A stretch of 64,000 bases of DNA from JALZUR01 sp965205365. GTDB lineage: Bacteria; Bdellovibrionota; Bdellovibrionia; Bdellovibrionales; UBA1609. The notes beneath the pieces are model-generated. The model was not told the DNA's origin. It saw nothing but the letters and a program-made list of their open reading frames with translations, and ran no database searches. Shown here piece after piece: positions 17,350-26,777 of the stretch. Both the position numbers and the translations under genes were made by a program. Location of the stretch: NCBI GenBank assembly GCA_965205365.1, contig CBDBGT010000010.1:124001-188000 (forward strand). Reading direction: 5' to 3'. Every line of letters starts with the position of its first letter. Within the stretch, counting starts at the first letter, position 1.

Positions 17350-19743
17350 ATGCTTTTTATCCAAAAAACTATCCTTATACTAAGCCTAATTATTCTGAGC
17401 GTAAACGCTTGGTCAAAAAACTCTTATTCAATTCAAACCGAAAACTTAAGTTTAAAAAAAAATCTAAGCCTTATCCTAACTTTAAACACTACAAACAATC
17501 CAGAAAAAATCATTTCTAAAGTAAAGACCTATCTTATTAAAAATGGCTATTATACAGCCTCTATTAAAATAAAAAATAAGGCCATCATCATTAAAGACCC
17601 TATTAAATGGGATCTTTTCTTTGAAGGAAATACCTTTTATTCTCGACATTTTTTAAAAAAATCTCTTCTAAACTCAGCGTTTAGCACTATCCCAGAAACA
17701 CTCGTCCCTGAGTTTAAACAGTCACTTATAAAAACTTATAAAAGAGCAGGTTTTCATTTTGTAAAAATTAAATCTGAACTTAAACACAATTCAAAAAAAT
17801 TCTTAACACAACTGATATTTAAAATTACAGAGCATAAGGTCATAAAAATTAAAAATATATCTATCTCTGGAGACCTTGGTGCTTTTAAAAAAAAAGATTT
17901 CTTAAGCAAACTAAAACGCTTTTCTGGAGAGCAGATTTTAAAGGGTATTTATTATGATAGTGCCTTACTTTCAGGAGTCGCTAGTTTAAAAAATGATCTA
18001 TATAACCTTGGCTTTTTTCATGCCTATGTCGGAATAGAAAATCTTAAATTTAACAACCAAAAAAATGGAGTTTCTATAGGAGTCAAACTTTATCTAAACT
18101 CTCCAACCGTCATCAGCTCCATCACTTTTAAAGGTAATAAGAAAATTTCTAGTTCTTGGCTAAAAGAGCTTTTAAACTTAAAAAAAGGTGATGTCCTTAA
18201 CTTAAATACTTTTGAAACAGGCCTTGATCTCATAGAAAACTATTATCTTCAAAGAGGGTTTTTAAAAGTACACATTCAAACCGATGATTTTTTTAAATAT
18301 TTTAATGCCTTTAAAACTGCTAAAATTACAATTTTAATTGAAGAAAACCCTCAAGTTTTAGTTTCTCAGATAAGCATAAAAGGAAATCTTAAAACTAAAG
18401 AATCTTTAATATTAAGAGAAATTACCTTTAAACCTGGAGAAATCTTAACTGTTGATAAAATCAATACCTCTAAAAATAATTTAAGAAAACTTGGTTTTTT
18501 TTCAAACATTCAATTTAATATCCTCTTTAATGAAAAAAAAAATCTTGCAACTCTAGTTGAAATTATTCTTTCTGAACGCAAATCAGGTACCTTTACCTCA
18601 GGCTTGGGACTCAGCTCAGAATTAAATCTTACCGTTAAAACTTTTGCAGGATTCGAATATAAAAATATCCAGGGAACAGGGCGTTCTTTTTCAAGCCGTG
18701 TTGAGCTTAAAAGACCTTTTAAAAAAATTAATTACCTTGAAAACAAAATCTCTGGCAGTTATTTAGAGCCTTATCTTTTTAAATCTAATATTAAAGGTCG
18801 AATTAACTTATCTAGAAATGATGAAATTTGGGATATTGCAGCTGATAAAAAATCTTTTACTGTAATTAATTCTAATCGTTTAGATTTAATACTAGAACAA
18901 CAGCTTACTCAACACATCACACTTTTCATAACACCTTTTAGTTTAGATATACGAAAAGAAGAAGTAATAACAGATGTTAAAAACCCTAATACAGATGAGC
19001 TTCAAGAAATTATTGGTTCAATTAGCCCTTCTATACAAGTAGACTATAGAAATAATCCTTTTTTACCAACAACAGGCTCTTTAAGTAAAATACAAGTAGA
19101 ATACGCTTCTCCCTTTCTTGGATCAAATACAAAAAGTAAAAAAGATTTAAATGCTAGTGCAACTGAGCGTATTAATCTTGAATTTTTAAAATTTCAAAGT
19201 TCACACACTTTTTATAAACCTCTTTCTAAGAATTTAATTTGGGCACAGTCTATTCGAGGAGGATACCTTCATAATTATTCTGATAAAAAAACTAATGGCT
19301 TTACACCTTTTCCTAAAAGTAGAGCTTTTTTTCTAGGTGGAACTTCAACTCTAAGAGGCTTTGACCCTAGCAGATCAAATGAACGCATACCAAGTGATAA
19401 ATACCTTGAAGATAATGGTGGAATTTTATCTGGAAACACCATTGGAGGTGGTGTTTTAAACATACCAAAATCTAGTTATTACTATTTAACTAAAACTGAA
19501 GTCCGCTTCCCAATTTCTAAAAATAGCAACTGGTGGGGTTCTGCTTTCTATGATGGAGGAAGTGTTCAAATAACCAACCTTGATGAGAACTACGATTCAT
19601 GGAGACACTCCGTTGGTATTGGGCTACGCTTTAATACCCCTGTTGGACCATTATTCAATGCAGAAATTGCTTATAAACTAGACCGAAAACCCCAACAAGA
19701 AAAATCTGCAATTCAATTCCACCTATCAGTTTCCTCATTTTAA
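17350..19743 (+). CDS. tamA: Omp85-family outer membrane protein TamA
   Basis: 797 residues: signal peptide (residues 1-21), a run of POTRA-like domains over about 30-410 (for example VISSITFKGNKKISSSWLKE and VLVSQISIKGNLKTKESLIL), then a 16-strand barrel. GGTSTLRGF near residue 663 is the Omp85 loop-6 motif (the R-G-F lock), and the protein ends in a beta-signal-like SVSSF with terminal Phe. Its place directly after tamB favours TamA over BamA, although the number of POTRA-like repeats seems larger than TamA's usual three. Confidence 0.88.
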   Translation: MLFIQKTILILSLIILSVNAWSKNSYSIQTENLSLKKNLSLILTLNTTNNPEKIISKVKTYLIKNGYYTASIKIKNKAIIIKDPIKWDLFFEGNTFYSRHFLKKSLLNSAFSTIPETLVPEFKQSLIKTYKRAGFHFVKIKSELKHNSKKFLTQLIFKITEHKVIKIKNISISGDLGAFKKKDFLSKLKRFSGEQILKGIYYDSALLSGVASLKNDLYNLGFFHAYVGIENLKFNNQKNGVSIGVKLYLNSPTVISSITFKGNKKISSSWLKELLNLKKGDVLNLNTFETGLDLIENYYLQRGFLKVHIQTDDFFKYFNAFKTAKITILIEENPQVLVSQISIKGNLKTKESLILREITFKPGEILTVDKINTSKNNLRKLGFFSNIQFNILFNEKKNLATLVEIILSERKSGTFTSGLGLSSELNLTVKTFAGFEYKNIQGTGRSFSSRVELKRPFKKINYLENKISGSYLEPYLFKSNIKGRINLSRNDEIWDIAADKKSFTVINSNRLDLILEQQLTQHITLFITPFSLDIRKEEVITDVKNPNTDELQEIIGSISPSIQVDYRNNPFLPTTGSLSKIQVEYASPFLGSNTKSKKDLNASATERINLEFLKFQSSHTFYKPLSKNLIWAQSIRGGYLHNYSDKKTNGFTPFPKSRAFFLGGTSTLRGFDPSRSNERIPSDKYLEDNGGILSGNTIGGGVLNIPKSSYYYLTKTEVRFPISKNSNWWGSAFYDGGSVQITNLDENYDSWRHSVGIGLRFNTPVGPLFNAEIAYKLDRKPQQEKSAIQFHLSVSSF

Positions 19744-19939
19744 TTCTTAAAACAAAAATAAGTTTTTCATATAATTTTTCACTATTTTTATTTAGTATTG
19801 TAAAAACTATTAGACCTGTTTTTTTAAAAAAAATATTCACCCACTCAAAAAGGGGAGCTATAAGGTTTGAGTGAGTCATCTTCACTAAGAACTTTGTTTA
19901 CAATTAAACTAACGTTTAATCCATAAAAACCCCTTTATC
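19744..19939. other. Intergenic stretch with a hairpin between convergent genes
   Basis: cactcaaa (19842-19849) and tttgagtg (19866-19873) can pair between the end of tamA and the end of the mnmC-like gene. Without a clean U-tract, termination is only plausible. Nothing else is visible. Confidence 0.35.
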
Positions 19940-20390
19940 TTAAATTTTTATAGCTAAGGTACTTTCTCTCTTATATAAAAAGCCCTTTCTTTTTAAATTT
20001 TTAAACCTTGATTTTCTAAGTGTTCTATTTAACACACCAGTTGCAGCATAAGTTGTAAAAAGTGAACCTTTTTTACACTTTGCCATAAGATTTTCTAAAA
20101 AACTCTCACTCCAAAGTTTTTTACTTATTTTATTGCTATAAGCATCAAATAAAACAATTCTTTTAACATTACCCAGATTTTGCAAACTATTTTCATCAAA
20201 ATTTCTATTCATTCTAAGATTATCCTGTAAAAAACCTACCGTTTTTAAAATACCAGCCCTCTCTATCCTAAAGGCTTTCCAAAATAACGGATATTTATCA
20301 AAATACAAAAGTCTTTTTTTAAAAAGAAGTTCTAATTTTTTTTCCTTTTCAAAAGATAAAATTGTTAATTTTAAATTCAAGCTTGTATTT
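19940..20390 (-). pseudogene. MnmC-like methyltransferase, C-terminal part (split by IS)
   Basis: From the 9-base target duplication at 20382-20390 the frame reads SLNLKLTILSFEKEKKLELL to the stop. It contains the family's FDAYSNKISKKLWSE and LFTTYAATGVLNRTLRKSRF blocks, typical of the MnmC methyltransferase domain (SAM-dependent; final step of 5-methylaminomethyl-uridine at tRNA position 34). The N-terminal part is at 23053-23327. Joining the halves at one copy of the duplication gives an uninterrupted 238-residue protein, so it was intact until the ISL3 insertion. The oxidoreductase half of bifunctional MnmC is absent. Confidence 0.85.
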
Positions 20391-20403
20391 GCCTCTCCGT
20401 TAT

Positions 20404-21654
20404 CTAGAAGGGTGTAGTTTGTGCCAATCTCATTTGAGGTGGCCAGTACCAACTTGAAGTATTGATGTAATTTGAGTTTAAAAGTCCACATCGCTGCAGT
20501 ATTTTGTGCATAAATGACTCTGGGTTTGTGTAACCATAGCCCATCCTTCTAAGCACTTTAATCTTGTTGTTTAAGCCTTCACTTACTGCTGTTGTGAGCC
20601 CAGACATAATATATCCTTCAATGTAACCTCTGTACTTTCTTAAGGTTTTTGCAAATTTCAAAAAGGGCTTTAATTTTGACTCTCTTGCATATCGGTACCA
20701 AAGAACCAGAGCTTTTCTAAAGTCTTTTACATTCTTTTGATCTAAAACTTTATGGAAGTGCTCAACTAAAACTGAAGCTTTAAAAATGTTCTTATTCACA
20801 TCTAAAAGCCTCTCTAATTTAGTAAAATCTCCTTTAGATAAATTCTTCTCACGCTCCACTAAAATATATCTTTTATGAGGTGCTAGCACATCCATTAAAA
20901 ACTTATCTTCATTTTCTTTAGCTTTTTTAAACTCAAATTTTCTCACATCATCAAAAAAATTATTTAGCCCTTCTGCAACATGGAACCTATCAACACAGAC
21001 CTTAGCATTCTCACATTTACCTATCACAGCCTCAATAAAAGCATCATGCATATCAACTGCAAAAAACTTGATCTTATCTAGCTGCTCTTTTGTTAATACC
21101 TTTAAACAATTAAGTAAGCTTGAACCCTTTCTGCCCATTGCATTTGAGAGCACCTTTCTCATCTTCGTACAGACTAAATTTGTGATGAACTTAATCGTAT
21201 TCTTGTCACAAGACTTCTTTCCAAAAATAGTTCTAAAGTGCACCTCATCAGATGACATCTGCTCTAAATCTAACTTTCTTTCAGCATAGCTTAAAAGAGG
21301 TTTTATTTGCTTCATCCGGTACTGATCCAAATTCCACACAGTCTTGGGGTTCATTCTTAAAATTCTAGCAACTGACTCACAAGTCATCTCTTCACAAAGA
21401 CGTCCTGCTTTTTCTACAAGTGAGTAAGTTAAGTTTTCAAAATTAGGGTGAGTAAAATCAACACCAGCTGATCTGACTTTATCATCACACATTAAGCAGT
21501 GCCCTCGAAGCTGTTTTAAGTAAATCCACACCTCTTCATATGAGCCTATTGGAGAAGCTTTAATTTTTCGAAGCTTCCACTCATGGACATGAGATATTTG
21601 GCAGCCACATTGATTACAGCCTACATTTTCACGATCTTGTTTTGCGTAAAGGAC
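20404..21654 (-). pseudogene. ISL3-family transposase, main part (5' end cut off by IS630)
   Basis: Zinc-finger-like CNQCGCQ and CLMC motifs near the N-terminus, then a DDE core: SSDEVHFRTIFGKKSC, FFAVDMHDAF, KVCVDRFHVAEGLNNFFDDV and TAVSEGLNNKIKVLRRMGYG. These identify the ISL3 (IS204/IS1001/IS1165) group. The open frame begins in IS630 sequence; the native start is at 22927 on the other side of the insertion. About 445 residues when rejoined. Confidence 0.88.
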
Positions 21655-21656
21655 TA

Positions 21657-22834
21657 GTACACTGACCATTTAATCTTTTCCCCCATGAGTCATAGAAAAA
21701 AAGTATTTTAAGCATATACTGTCAACATGGAAATATTTTTTCTCAAGGATGAGGATCTACTTAAGTTAAAAAAACATGTTCGATCAGGCGCCCCAGGACA
21801 CGAAGTTATTAGAGCTATGACGCTTATTTTACGCAACAATGGGCAGACTCGAAGTGACGTGGCAAACGTGCTCAACATTACGACAAGAACAGTAACAAAT
21901 ACGTGCAGTAACTACGCTAATTTAGGTTTAGATCGTAGTTTAAAAGATGACCCAAGACCTGGGCAACCAAAGGTGTTTGATGAAAGGGTTAAATCAAACA
22001 TTGTAGCTCTTGTATGCAGTAATCCTCCAGAAGGGTTTGATCGTTGGACTCTAGAACTTGTTAAAGCACAAGCTGAGGGCAGCGGTATTGTAGGGTCAAT
22101 TTCAAAAGAAAAAATCAGAATAATCTTACGTGAACACGATGTAAAACCCTGGCAGCAAAGAATGTGGTGTGTTCCTGAGCTTACAGACGAGTATATCCAA
22201 AGAATGGAGTCTATATTAGATCTGTATGAAAGAGGCGATAGTGAAGACTACCCTTTAGTTTGCCTTGATGAAAAGCCTATAGTTTTATTTGAAGACAGTC
22301 GTGCTCCTGTTTTAATGGAAGCCAGCAGTTCTAAAAAGGTAGACTATGAATACAAGAGAAATGGTACAGCCAATGCCTTTGTGGCAGTTGAGCCCTTCGG
22401 TGGCAAATATGTTGTTGAGATTACTCCTAATAGAAAAAGTGTTTTGTTTGCACAATTTTTAAAGAAACTATCTATTAAATATAAAAAAGCAAAAAAAATT
22501 AGTTTAGTTATGGACAATTTAAATATTCACACTAAAACATCACTTGTAAGAGAGTATGGGGAAACAGAAGCTCATAGGATATGGAGTCGGTTTGAAATAT
22601 ACTACACTCCAAAGCATGGAAGTTGGCTAAATCAAGCAGAGATTGCTATTGGTATGTATTCTCGACAGTGTTTAGGAAAAACAAGAATTCCATCAATAAA
22701 ACTTTTAACAAAAAAAACTGAGGCATGGGTTGATTACATTAATAACAAAGCTGTTACCATAGGATGGTTTTTTACAAAAAATGAGGCTCGTGAAAAAATG
22801 GGTTACAGGGGAAAAGATTAAATGGTCAGTGTAC
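21657..22834 (+). mobile_element. IS630-family element inside the ISL3 transposase gene
   Basis: 1,178 bp with perfect terminal inverted repeats (about 28 bp in the element; symmetry continues into the palindromic target actagt). It is flanked by duplicated TA (21655-21656 and 22835-22836), the IS630/Tc1 target. Removing element and one TA restores ...KELKLVLYAKQD... in the ISL3 transposase. The repeats are perfect and the gene intact, so this is a recent insertion. Confidence 0.93.
21727..22821 (+). CDS. IS630-family transposase, intact
   Basis: 364 residues. The N-terminal HTH (QTRSDVANVLNITTRTVTNT) is followed by a DDE core: first Asp in VCLDEKP, second in LVMDNLNIH, Glu in SWLNQAEIAIG. 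This matches the IS630/Tc1-mariner catalytic layout. The stop codon lies inside the right inverted repeat. No lesions are visible, so it is probably active. Confidence 0.93.
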   Translation: MEIFFLKDEDLLKLKKHVRSGAPGHEVIRAMTLILRNNGQTRSDVANVLNITTRTVTNTCSNYANLGLDRSLKDDPRPGQPKVFDERVKSNIVALVCSNPPEGFDRWTLELVKAQAEGSGIVGSISKEKIRIILREHDVKPWQQRMWCVPELTDEYIQRMESILDLYERGDSEDYPLVCLDEKPIVLFEDSRAPVLMEASSSKKVDYEYKRNGTANAFVAVEPFGGKYVVEITPNRKSVLFAQFLKKLSIKYKKAKKISLVMDNLNIHTKTSLVREYGETEAHRIWSRFEIYYTPKHGSWLNQAEIAIGMYSRQCLGKTRIPSIKLLTKKTEAWVDYINNKAVTIGWFFTKNEAREKMGYRGKD

Positions 22835-22836
22835 TA

Positions 22837-22927
22837 GTTTTAACTCTTTATCACAAGCCTCCCAGTTTTCTAATTTTACACCTTGAAGACCTAGTGATTT
22901 TACGATTAACTTTTCAAATAGCTCCAT
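22837..22927 (-). pseudogene. ISL3-family transposase, first 30 codons
   Basis: Reads MELFEKLIVKSLGLQGVKLE and ten more codons up to the TA where IS630 landed; rejoins in frame with the part ending at 21654. A ggagg ribosome site precedes the ATG at 22927. This proves that the ISL3 gene was intact before the nested insertion. Confidence 0.85.
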
Positions 22928-23052
22928 TTAATCCTCCGACAATTTAGTTTATTTAGTAACCAAATTTTAATTGTGTGGAGGGAGCTTGTTTATCTTTTTC
23001 AGGACTTTAGGCTTGTTGGCATGGATCACACCCTTCTAGATAACGGTGAACC

Positions 23053-23327
23053 CTTGTATTTAAATACGCACAAGCCGATAAGATTTCATTATAACCCATT
23101 CCAAGACCAATTGATAAAATTTCAACTTCTTCTCCGTCCTTACACTCTTTAAAAAATTGTTCTAAAGCATAAAAATAAATAAAAATCGATTCTGATAGTG
23201 CTCCCCCACGAGCATGCATCTCCTCTACCAAGCCTATTTTTTTAAGTGTAAAGCTTCCATCTTTGGTCAAAATAGGTTCAAATCCACTTTCTAAGTAATC
23301 ATTAAATTCTTCTTGATCATTTTTCAT
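23053..23327 (-). pseudogene. MnmC-like methyltransferase, N-terminal part (split by IS)
   Basis: Starts at the ATG at 23327 (an in-frame TTG at 23333 is less likely) and contains FEPILTKDGSFTLKKIGLVE, MHARGGALSES and ILSIGLGMGYNEI. These are the N-terminal signature and SAM-binding glycine motif of the MnmC-like (DUF752) family. After NT of the target duplication the frame runs into ISL3 sequence and stops at 23007. See 19940-20390 for the other half. Confidence 0.85.
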
Positions 23328-23348
23328 TTTCAAGAGACTTATACTCTA

Positions 23349-24293
23349 ATGCTAAAAAATATACCAGAACAATGGGGCCAAAAGCCTTTTAATCCTATAA
23401 GTAACTTTTATAAAAGCCGATTCAGAGAAAAAGTATATAAAATACCCATCTCTATTATAGACAGTTGCCCTAACAGAGAGGGATTTAAAGGTATGGAAAC
23501 CTGTATTTTTTGTGATGTTTGGGGCTCTGCTGCAAGATCAGAATCTCAAAATTTACCCTTAGACATACAAATAAAAAAATATAAGCAAATTATTGGTAAA
23601 AAATTTAAAGTTAAAAAATTTCTAATTTATTTTCAAGCATACACAAACTCATTTGCAAAAATTAAAACTATTCGTAAAAACTTCTACCAAGCCTTAGAGC
23701 ATGAAGGTGTAGTTGGTTTTGTTGTAGGAACAAGGCCTGATTGCATAAGCCCTGCTCTTTTAAGATTATGGCAAGAAATTCATGAAAAATCTTTTGTCTC
23801 TGTTGAACTTGGTGCACAAACATTTAAAGATGATAAGTTAAAGTGGATGAAGCGTGGGCACAATAACGAGCAAACCCTTAGAGCTATTAAAAGAATTCAC
23901 ACAGAAACCAGTATTGATTTAGGCCTCCACTTTATGTTCGGCCTTCCCAATGAGACACAAGAAGAGATTCAAGAGGCTGCTCAAATTACTGCAAATCTTA
24001 AAATTACAAACGTAAAACTTCATAATCTCCACGTTCTAAAAAACACTCCCTTAGAAAAAGATTACTTTAATAATAAATTTAAACCCTGCACATTAGAAGA
24101 ATACTCTAAAAAAGTGAGCTATTTTTTATCTTACCTATCACCTCATATTTATGTCCATAGGCTTGCAGCTCTTGCATCACGGTGGGAAGAGCTTATTGCA
24201 CCAGATTGGACAAGGCATAAAATGAACACCCATCAAAAAATTTTAAATTACCTTAAACAGCACAATATTATTCAAGGGTGTGCACTAAAGTAA
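23349..24293 (+). CDS. TIGR01212-type radical SAM protein (YhcC-like)
   Basis: 314 residues from the ATG at 23349; an upstream start at 23313 would overlap the divergent mnmC-like gene. CPNREGFKGMETCIFCD near residue 40 holds the three Fe-S cysteines in the spacing of the YhcC group rather than plain CxxxCxxC. GTRPDCISPALLRLW, VELGAQTF and GLHFMFGLPNETQEE are other family blocks. It is related to the Elp3-type radical SAM group; the exact substrate is not established. No other copy is in the window. Confidence 0.9.
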   Translation: MLKNIPEQWGQKPFNPISNFYKSRFREKVYKIPISIIDSCPNREGFKGMETCIFCDVWGSAARSESQNLPLDIQIKKYKQIIGKKFKVKKFLIYFQAYTNSFAKIKTIRKNFYQALEHEGVVGFVVGTRPDCISPALLRLWQEIHEKSFVSVELGAQTFKDDKLKWMKRGHNNEQTLRAIKRIHTETSIDLGLHFMFGLPNETQEEIQEAAQITANLKITNVKLHNLHVLKNTPLEKDYFNNKFKPCTLEEYSKKVSYFLSYLSPHIYVHRLAALASRWEELIAPDWTRHKMNTHQKILNYLKQHNIIQGCALK

Positions 24294-24375
24294 AAACTGC
24301 TCTACTACTTTCCTACTAACTACACTCAACCCTTTTAAAGCTTACCTTAAATTACTCCTCTTTCATAATATAATA

Positions 24376-24621
24376 ACCCGAGTTTAGACTTTTTAAATCT
24401 GGTTTAACATTCTATTTTCATGGAAGGTATTAACGGTTTAAAAGGACAGAGACAATACCCAGTTAATGCTAATAAAAAGTTCACTATAAAGTTTTTTAAG
24501 ACTTCGGTGTCTGGGGTGTTCAATGTGAAACTCTTCCTTTAAAATTCCAAAAACAGTCTCAACAATAGTTTCAACAATAGTTATTCAAAACTTAGGTCCT
24601 TAGAAAAGTCTGAGCTCAGAT
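24376..24621 (-). mobile_element. IS982-derived mini-element E, same internal join as element B
   Basis: About 246 bp with both IS982-type ends, flanked by taata on each side. The transposase 3' end is joined to the outermost other end at the same place as in element B, except that a 13-base string (tcaacaatagttt) is doubled at the join. The shared breakpoint means that a deleted copy itself moved or was duplicated. 24294-24375 and 24622-24733 contain no gene. Confidence 0.87.
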
Positions 24622-24733
24622 TAATAAAACGCCATAAAGCCTCTCGATGTCGTAATAATGAGTCAACCAACTTAAAAACCATAACTATGACACCAAACTT
24701 TTGAACTCAAGGTAGTCCATTTCCATGTCATTA

Positions 24734-25607
24734 GGGTGTGTCCTCATAAGAGAGTCCTGAAATCAATACACTTGCCCAGTTGAATGACTTAAAATGATGG
24801 GAAAAACTCGACTTATGGAGGTATTTTGCATGGTAAGAAAAGTTTTAACAGATTCTCTATGGGAGCAGCTTGAAGTGATTTTGGTTTCACATGGCTGCAG
24901 AAGATCAAAAAATAACCGTAATGTTATGGAAGCTATCCTGTGGAAGCTTTGAACAGGTGGTCCTTGGAGGGATGTACCTGAAAAGTTTTGTCCTTGGAAA
25001 ACAGCTTACAATGGGTTTAATCGATGGGCTGCAAAGGGCTTGTGGGATAATTTTTTTTTTGCTTTACAAGAAGAAGTTGATACAGAGTGGGTGTCCATCG
25101 ACGGAACTTACCTACGCGCTCATCAGCATGCTAGTGGAGCTAGGCGTGGAGAGTACCGTGCAATTGGAAGGTCTGCAGGTGGAGCCACAACAAAAATACA
25201 CATGGCCTGTGATGCCCATGGAAATCCGATCTGTTTTGAAGTCACTGGGGGTCAAATGCACGACAGTAAAGCTCCACCCAGCTTGATTGAACAGCTAGAG
25301 GCAGAAAGTTTACTGGCAGATAAAGGCTATGACTCTGAACAGATCAGGCAACTAGCTCGAGATAAAAATATGAAGCCAATGATACCTCGAAGAAGAAACA
25401 GTAAGAAATTAAATTCAGAACTGGATAAAGATACTTACAAGGCCAGACACCAAGTGGAAAATGTCTTTGCAAGGCTTAAACACTTTAGAAGTGTGGCGAC
25501 TCGCTTTGAAAAACTCGCTAGAAACTTTAGATCGATAATATCTTTAGCGTGCCCTTTTGTGTGGCTAAAACTTAACTATGCTGGTCCAGGGTTATGAGGA
25601 CACGCCC
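24734..25607 (+). mobile_element. IS5-family (IS427-like) element
   Basis: 874 bp. Inverted repeats gggtgtgtcctcataa (left) and the complement of gggcgtgtcctcataa (right) differ at one base; TA flanks on both sides (24732-24733, 25608-25609) fit a 2-bp duplication. It carries one transposase gene disabled by a nonsense codon. Confidence 0.85.
24830..25597 (+). pseudogene. IS5-family transposase with one in-frame stop
   Basis: The frame runs from MVRKVLTDSLWEQLEVILVS to KL, meets TGA at 24950-24952 where relatives have Arg, then continues in the same frame through TGGPWRDVPEKFCPWKTAYN to the natural stop. Catalytic blocks: VSIDGTYLRAH, LLADKGYDSEQIR, ARHQVENVFARLKHF. No frameshift is needed; a single CGA or AGA to TGA change explains it. 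IS427-group elements often split their transposase over two frames, but this case is a same-frame stop. Confidence 0.87.
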
Positions 25608-25838
25608 TAATTAAAGAGCTTAGACCTTAATTTTTCTTACTACTTTTGTATCAAAATAAGACAAAAAATTCTTTAAAAACACTAAGTTAAAAACATAGCT
25701 AAAAAATTAAACTCATTATGCGTCTTGAATAAAAGAACCCTTCCTTTGTCGAATTTCTCTTAATTAAACTAAAAAGTTTTCCGATAATCCGATAAGTATT
25801 ACATTAAAAAACCTATTTTTTTGAGAGGGTCTTAGAAA
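25608..25838. promoter_or_regulatory. Upstream region of the caspase-like lipoprotein gene
   Basis: About 230 AT-rich bases without a gene. A gagaggg Shine-Dalgarno precedes the ATG at 25839. No confident -10/-35 pair stands out. Confidence 0.3.
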
Positions 25839-26777
25839 ATGGTTCGCGTGTTATTAATCTTATTATTTATATCAATCACAACTGCTTGTGTAACTTTCTT
25901 TAATAAACAAAATAGAAATCAAATGTTAAATGTGAAAAGGTTTCCTACCTCTGAATCCACTTCTTTTGAAACTCAATTAGTATCTATAGATAAAAATAAA
26001 CCCACTGTCTGTACGATTACAATTAATTCTCATGATGAAAGACAGATATTTCAATCATTTCTAAAAGATGATTTTAACTTCATTGAGCTTACTAGTGGTG
26101 ATAGCGATTGGTTTCAAAATGCCTGTGAAAAAAAGATTAAGTGTGATGTTCTTGTTGTTTCAGGGCACTTTGGTGGTAGTTTCTTTGGCTCATCGAATTA
26201 TAGATTGTCTTTAAATACATTACAAAGAGCATCCTGCCAAACAGCTTGTGATGGAATATTAAAACACCCTAAAGAAGTCTTTCTTTTTGGTTGTAACACC
26301 ACAGCAGGTAAGAAAGCCGACCATAGAACTCCTGAAGAATATACACAAGCCCTTATTGCCGATGGTTTCTCAAGAGGAGAAGCCGAACAAGTATCAGCTT
26401 TTAGGTACTCTCCCATTGGTCAAGAGACACAAAATAAAATGAAACAAGTTTTTCAAAACTCTAGAATTTACGGTTACTACAGCCAAGCTCCTAGTGGAAA
26501 AAACATCAGACATAGATTAAATCAATACTTTAATTCCATACCCAAGTTAGACTATAAATCTCATTTAAAACAGTTTCCCACAGAAAGTGAGAACCTTTTG
26601 TGGTCTCAAGCTATGAAAGGTCAGTGGATCAGGTCTATTAATGGTACAAAAAATATAGAAAATCCAGTTTGTATTCTTGAAGACAAGAAGGTGCTTATTT
26701 ATAAAAAGCTTGAGTGGATTAACTCTATTTTAATGGACAAACAAAAGTCATTGGCTTATGTGCCTATAATTAATGAT
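25839..26777 (+). pseudogene. Caspase-like/HEAT lipoprotein, N-terminal half (split by IS1595)
   Basis: Lipobox ITTAC (Cys17) marks a lipoprotein. Two motifs resemble the His-Cys dyad of the caspase fold (clan CD, CHAT-like): VLVVSGHFGGSFFG with H110, and EVFLFGCNTTAG with C152, each after a hydrophobic strand. The frame continues into IS sequence and stops at 26825, but the native frame crosses the target duplication (ttaatgat, 26770-26777) into 27538-28473. Rejoined, it is a 624-residue protein with a caspase-like N-terminus and HEAT-repeat C-terminus. Both halves still look sound, so this is a recent break. A truncated protease half could still be made. Protease activity is inferred from motifs only. 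Confidence 0.75.

Larger units (their letters stand above)
20391..23052 (-). mobile_element. ISL3-family element, itself interrupted by an IS630-family element
   Basis: The ends are imperfect inverted repeats sharing a perfect core of about 19 bases (ccgttatctagaagggtgt read inward from both sides). They are flanked by direct copies of cttgtattt (20382-20390 and 23053-23061), giving an 8-9 bp target duplication as known for ISL3. Without the nested IS630 and its TA duplication the element is about 1.48 kb. It splits the mnmC-like gene. Confidence 0.85.

Noticed and set aside
24891..25286. 131-codon frame in the IS5-family element
   Set aside because: It is an out-of-frame shadow of the transposase, which is explained by one in-frame stop.
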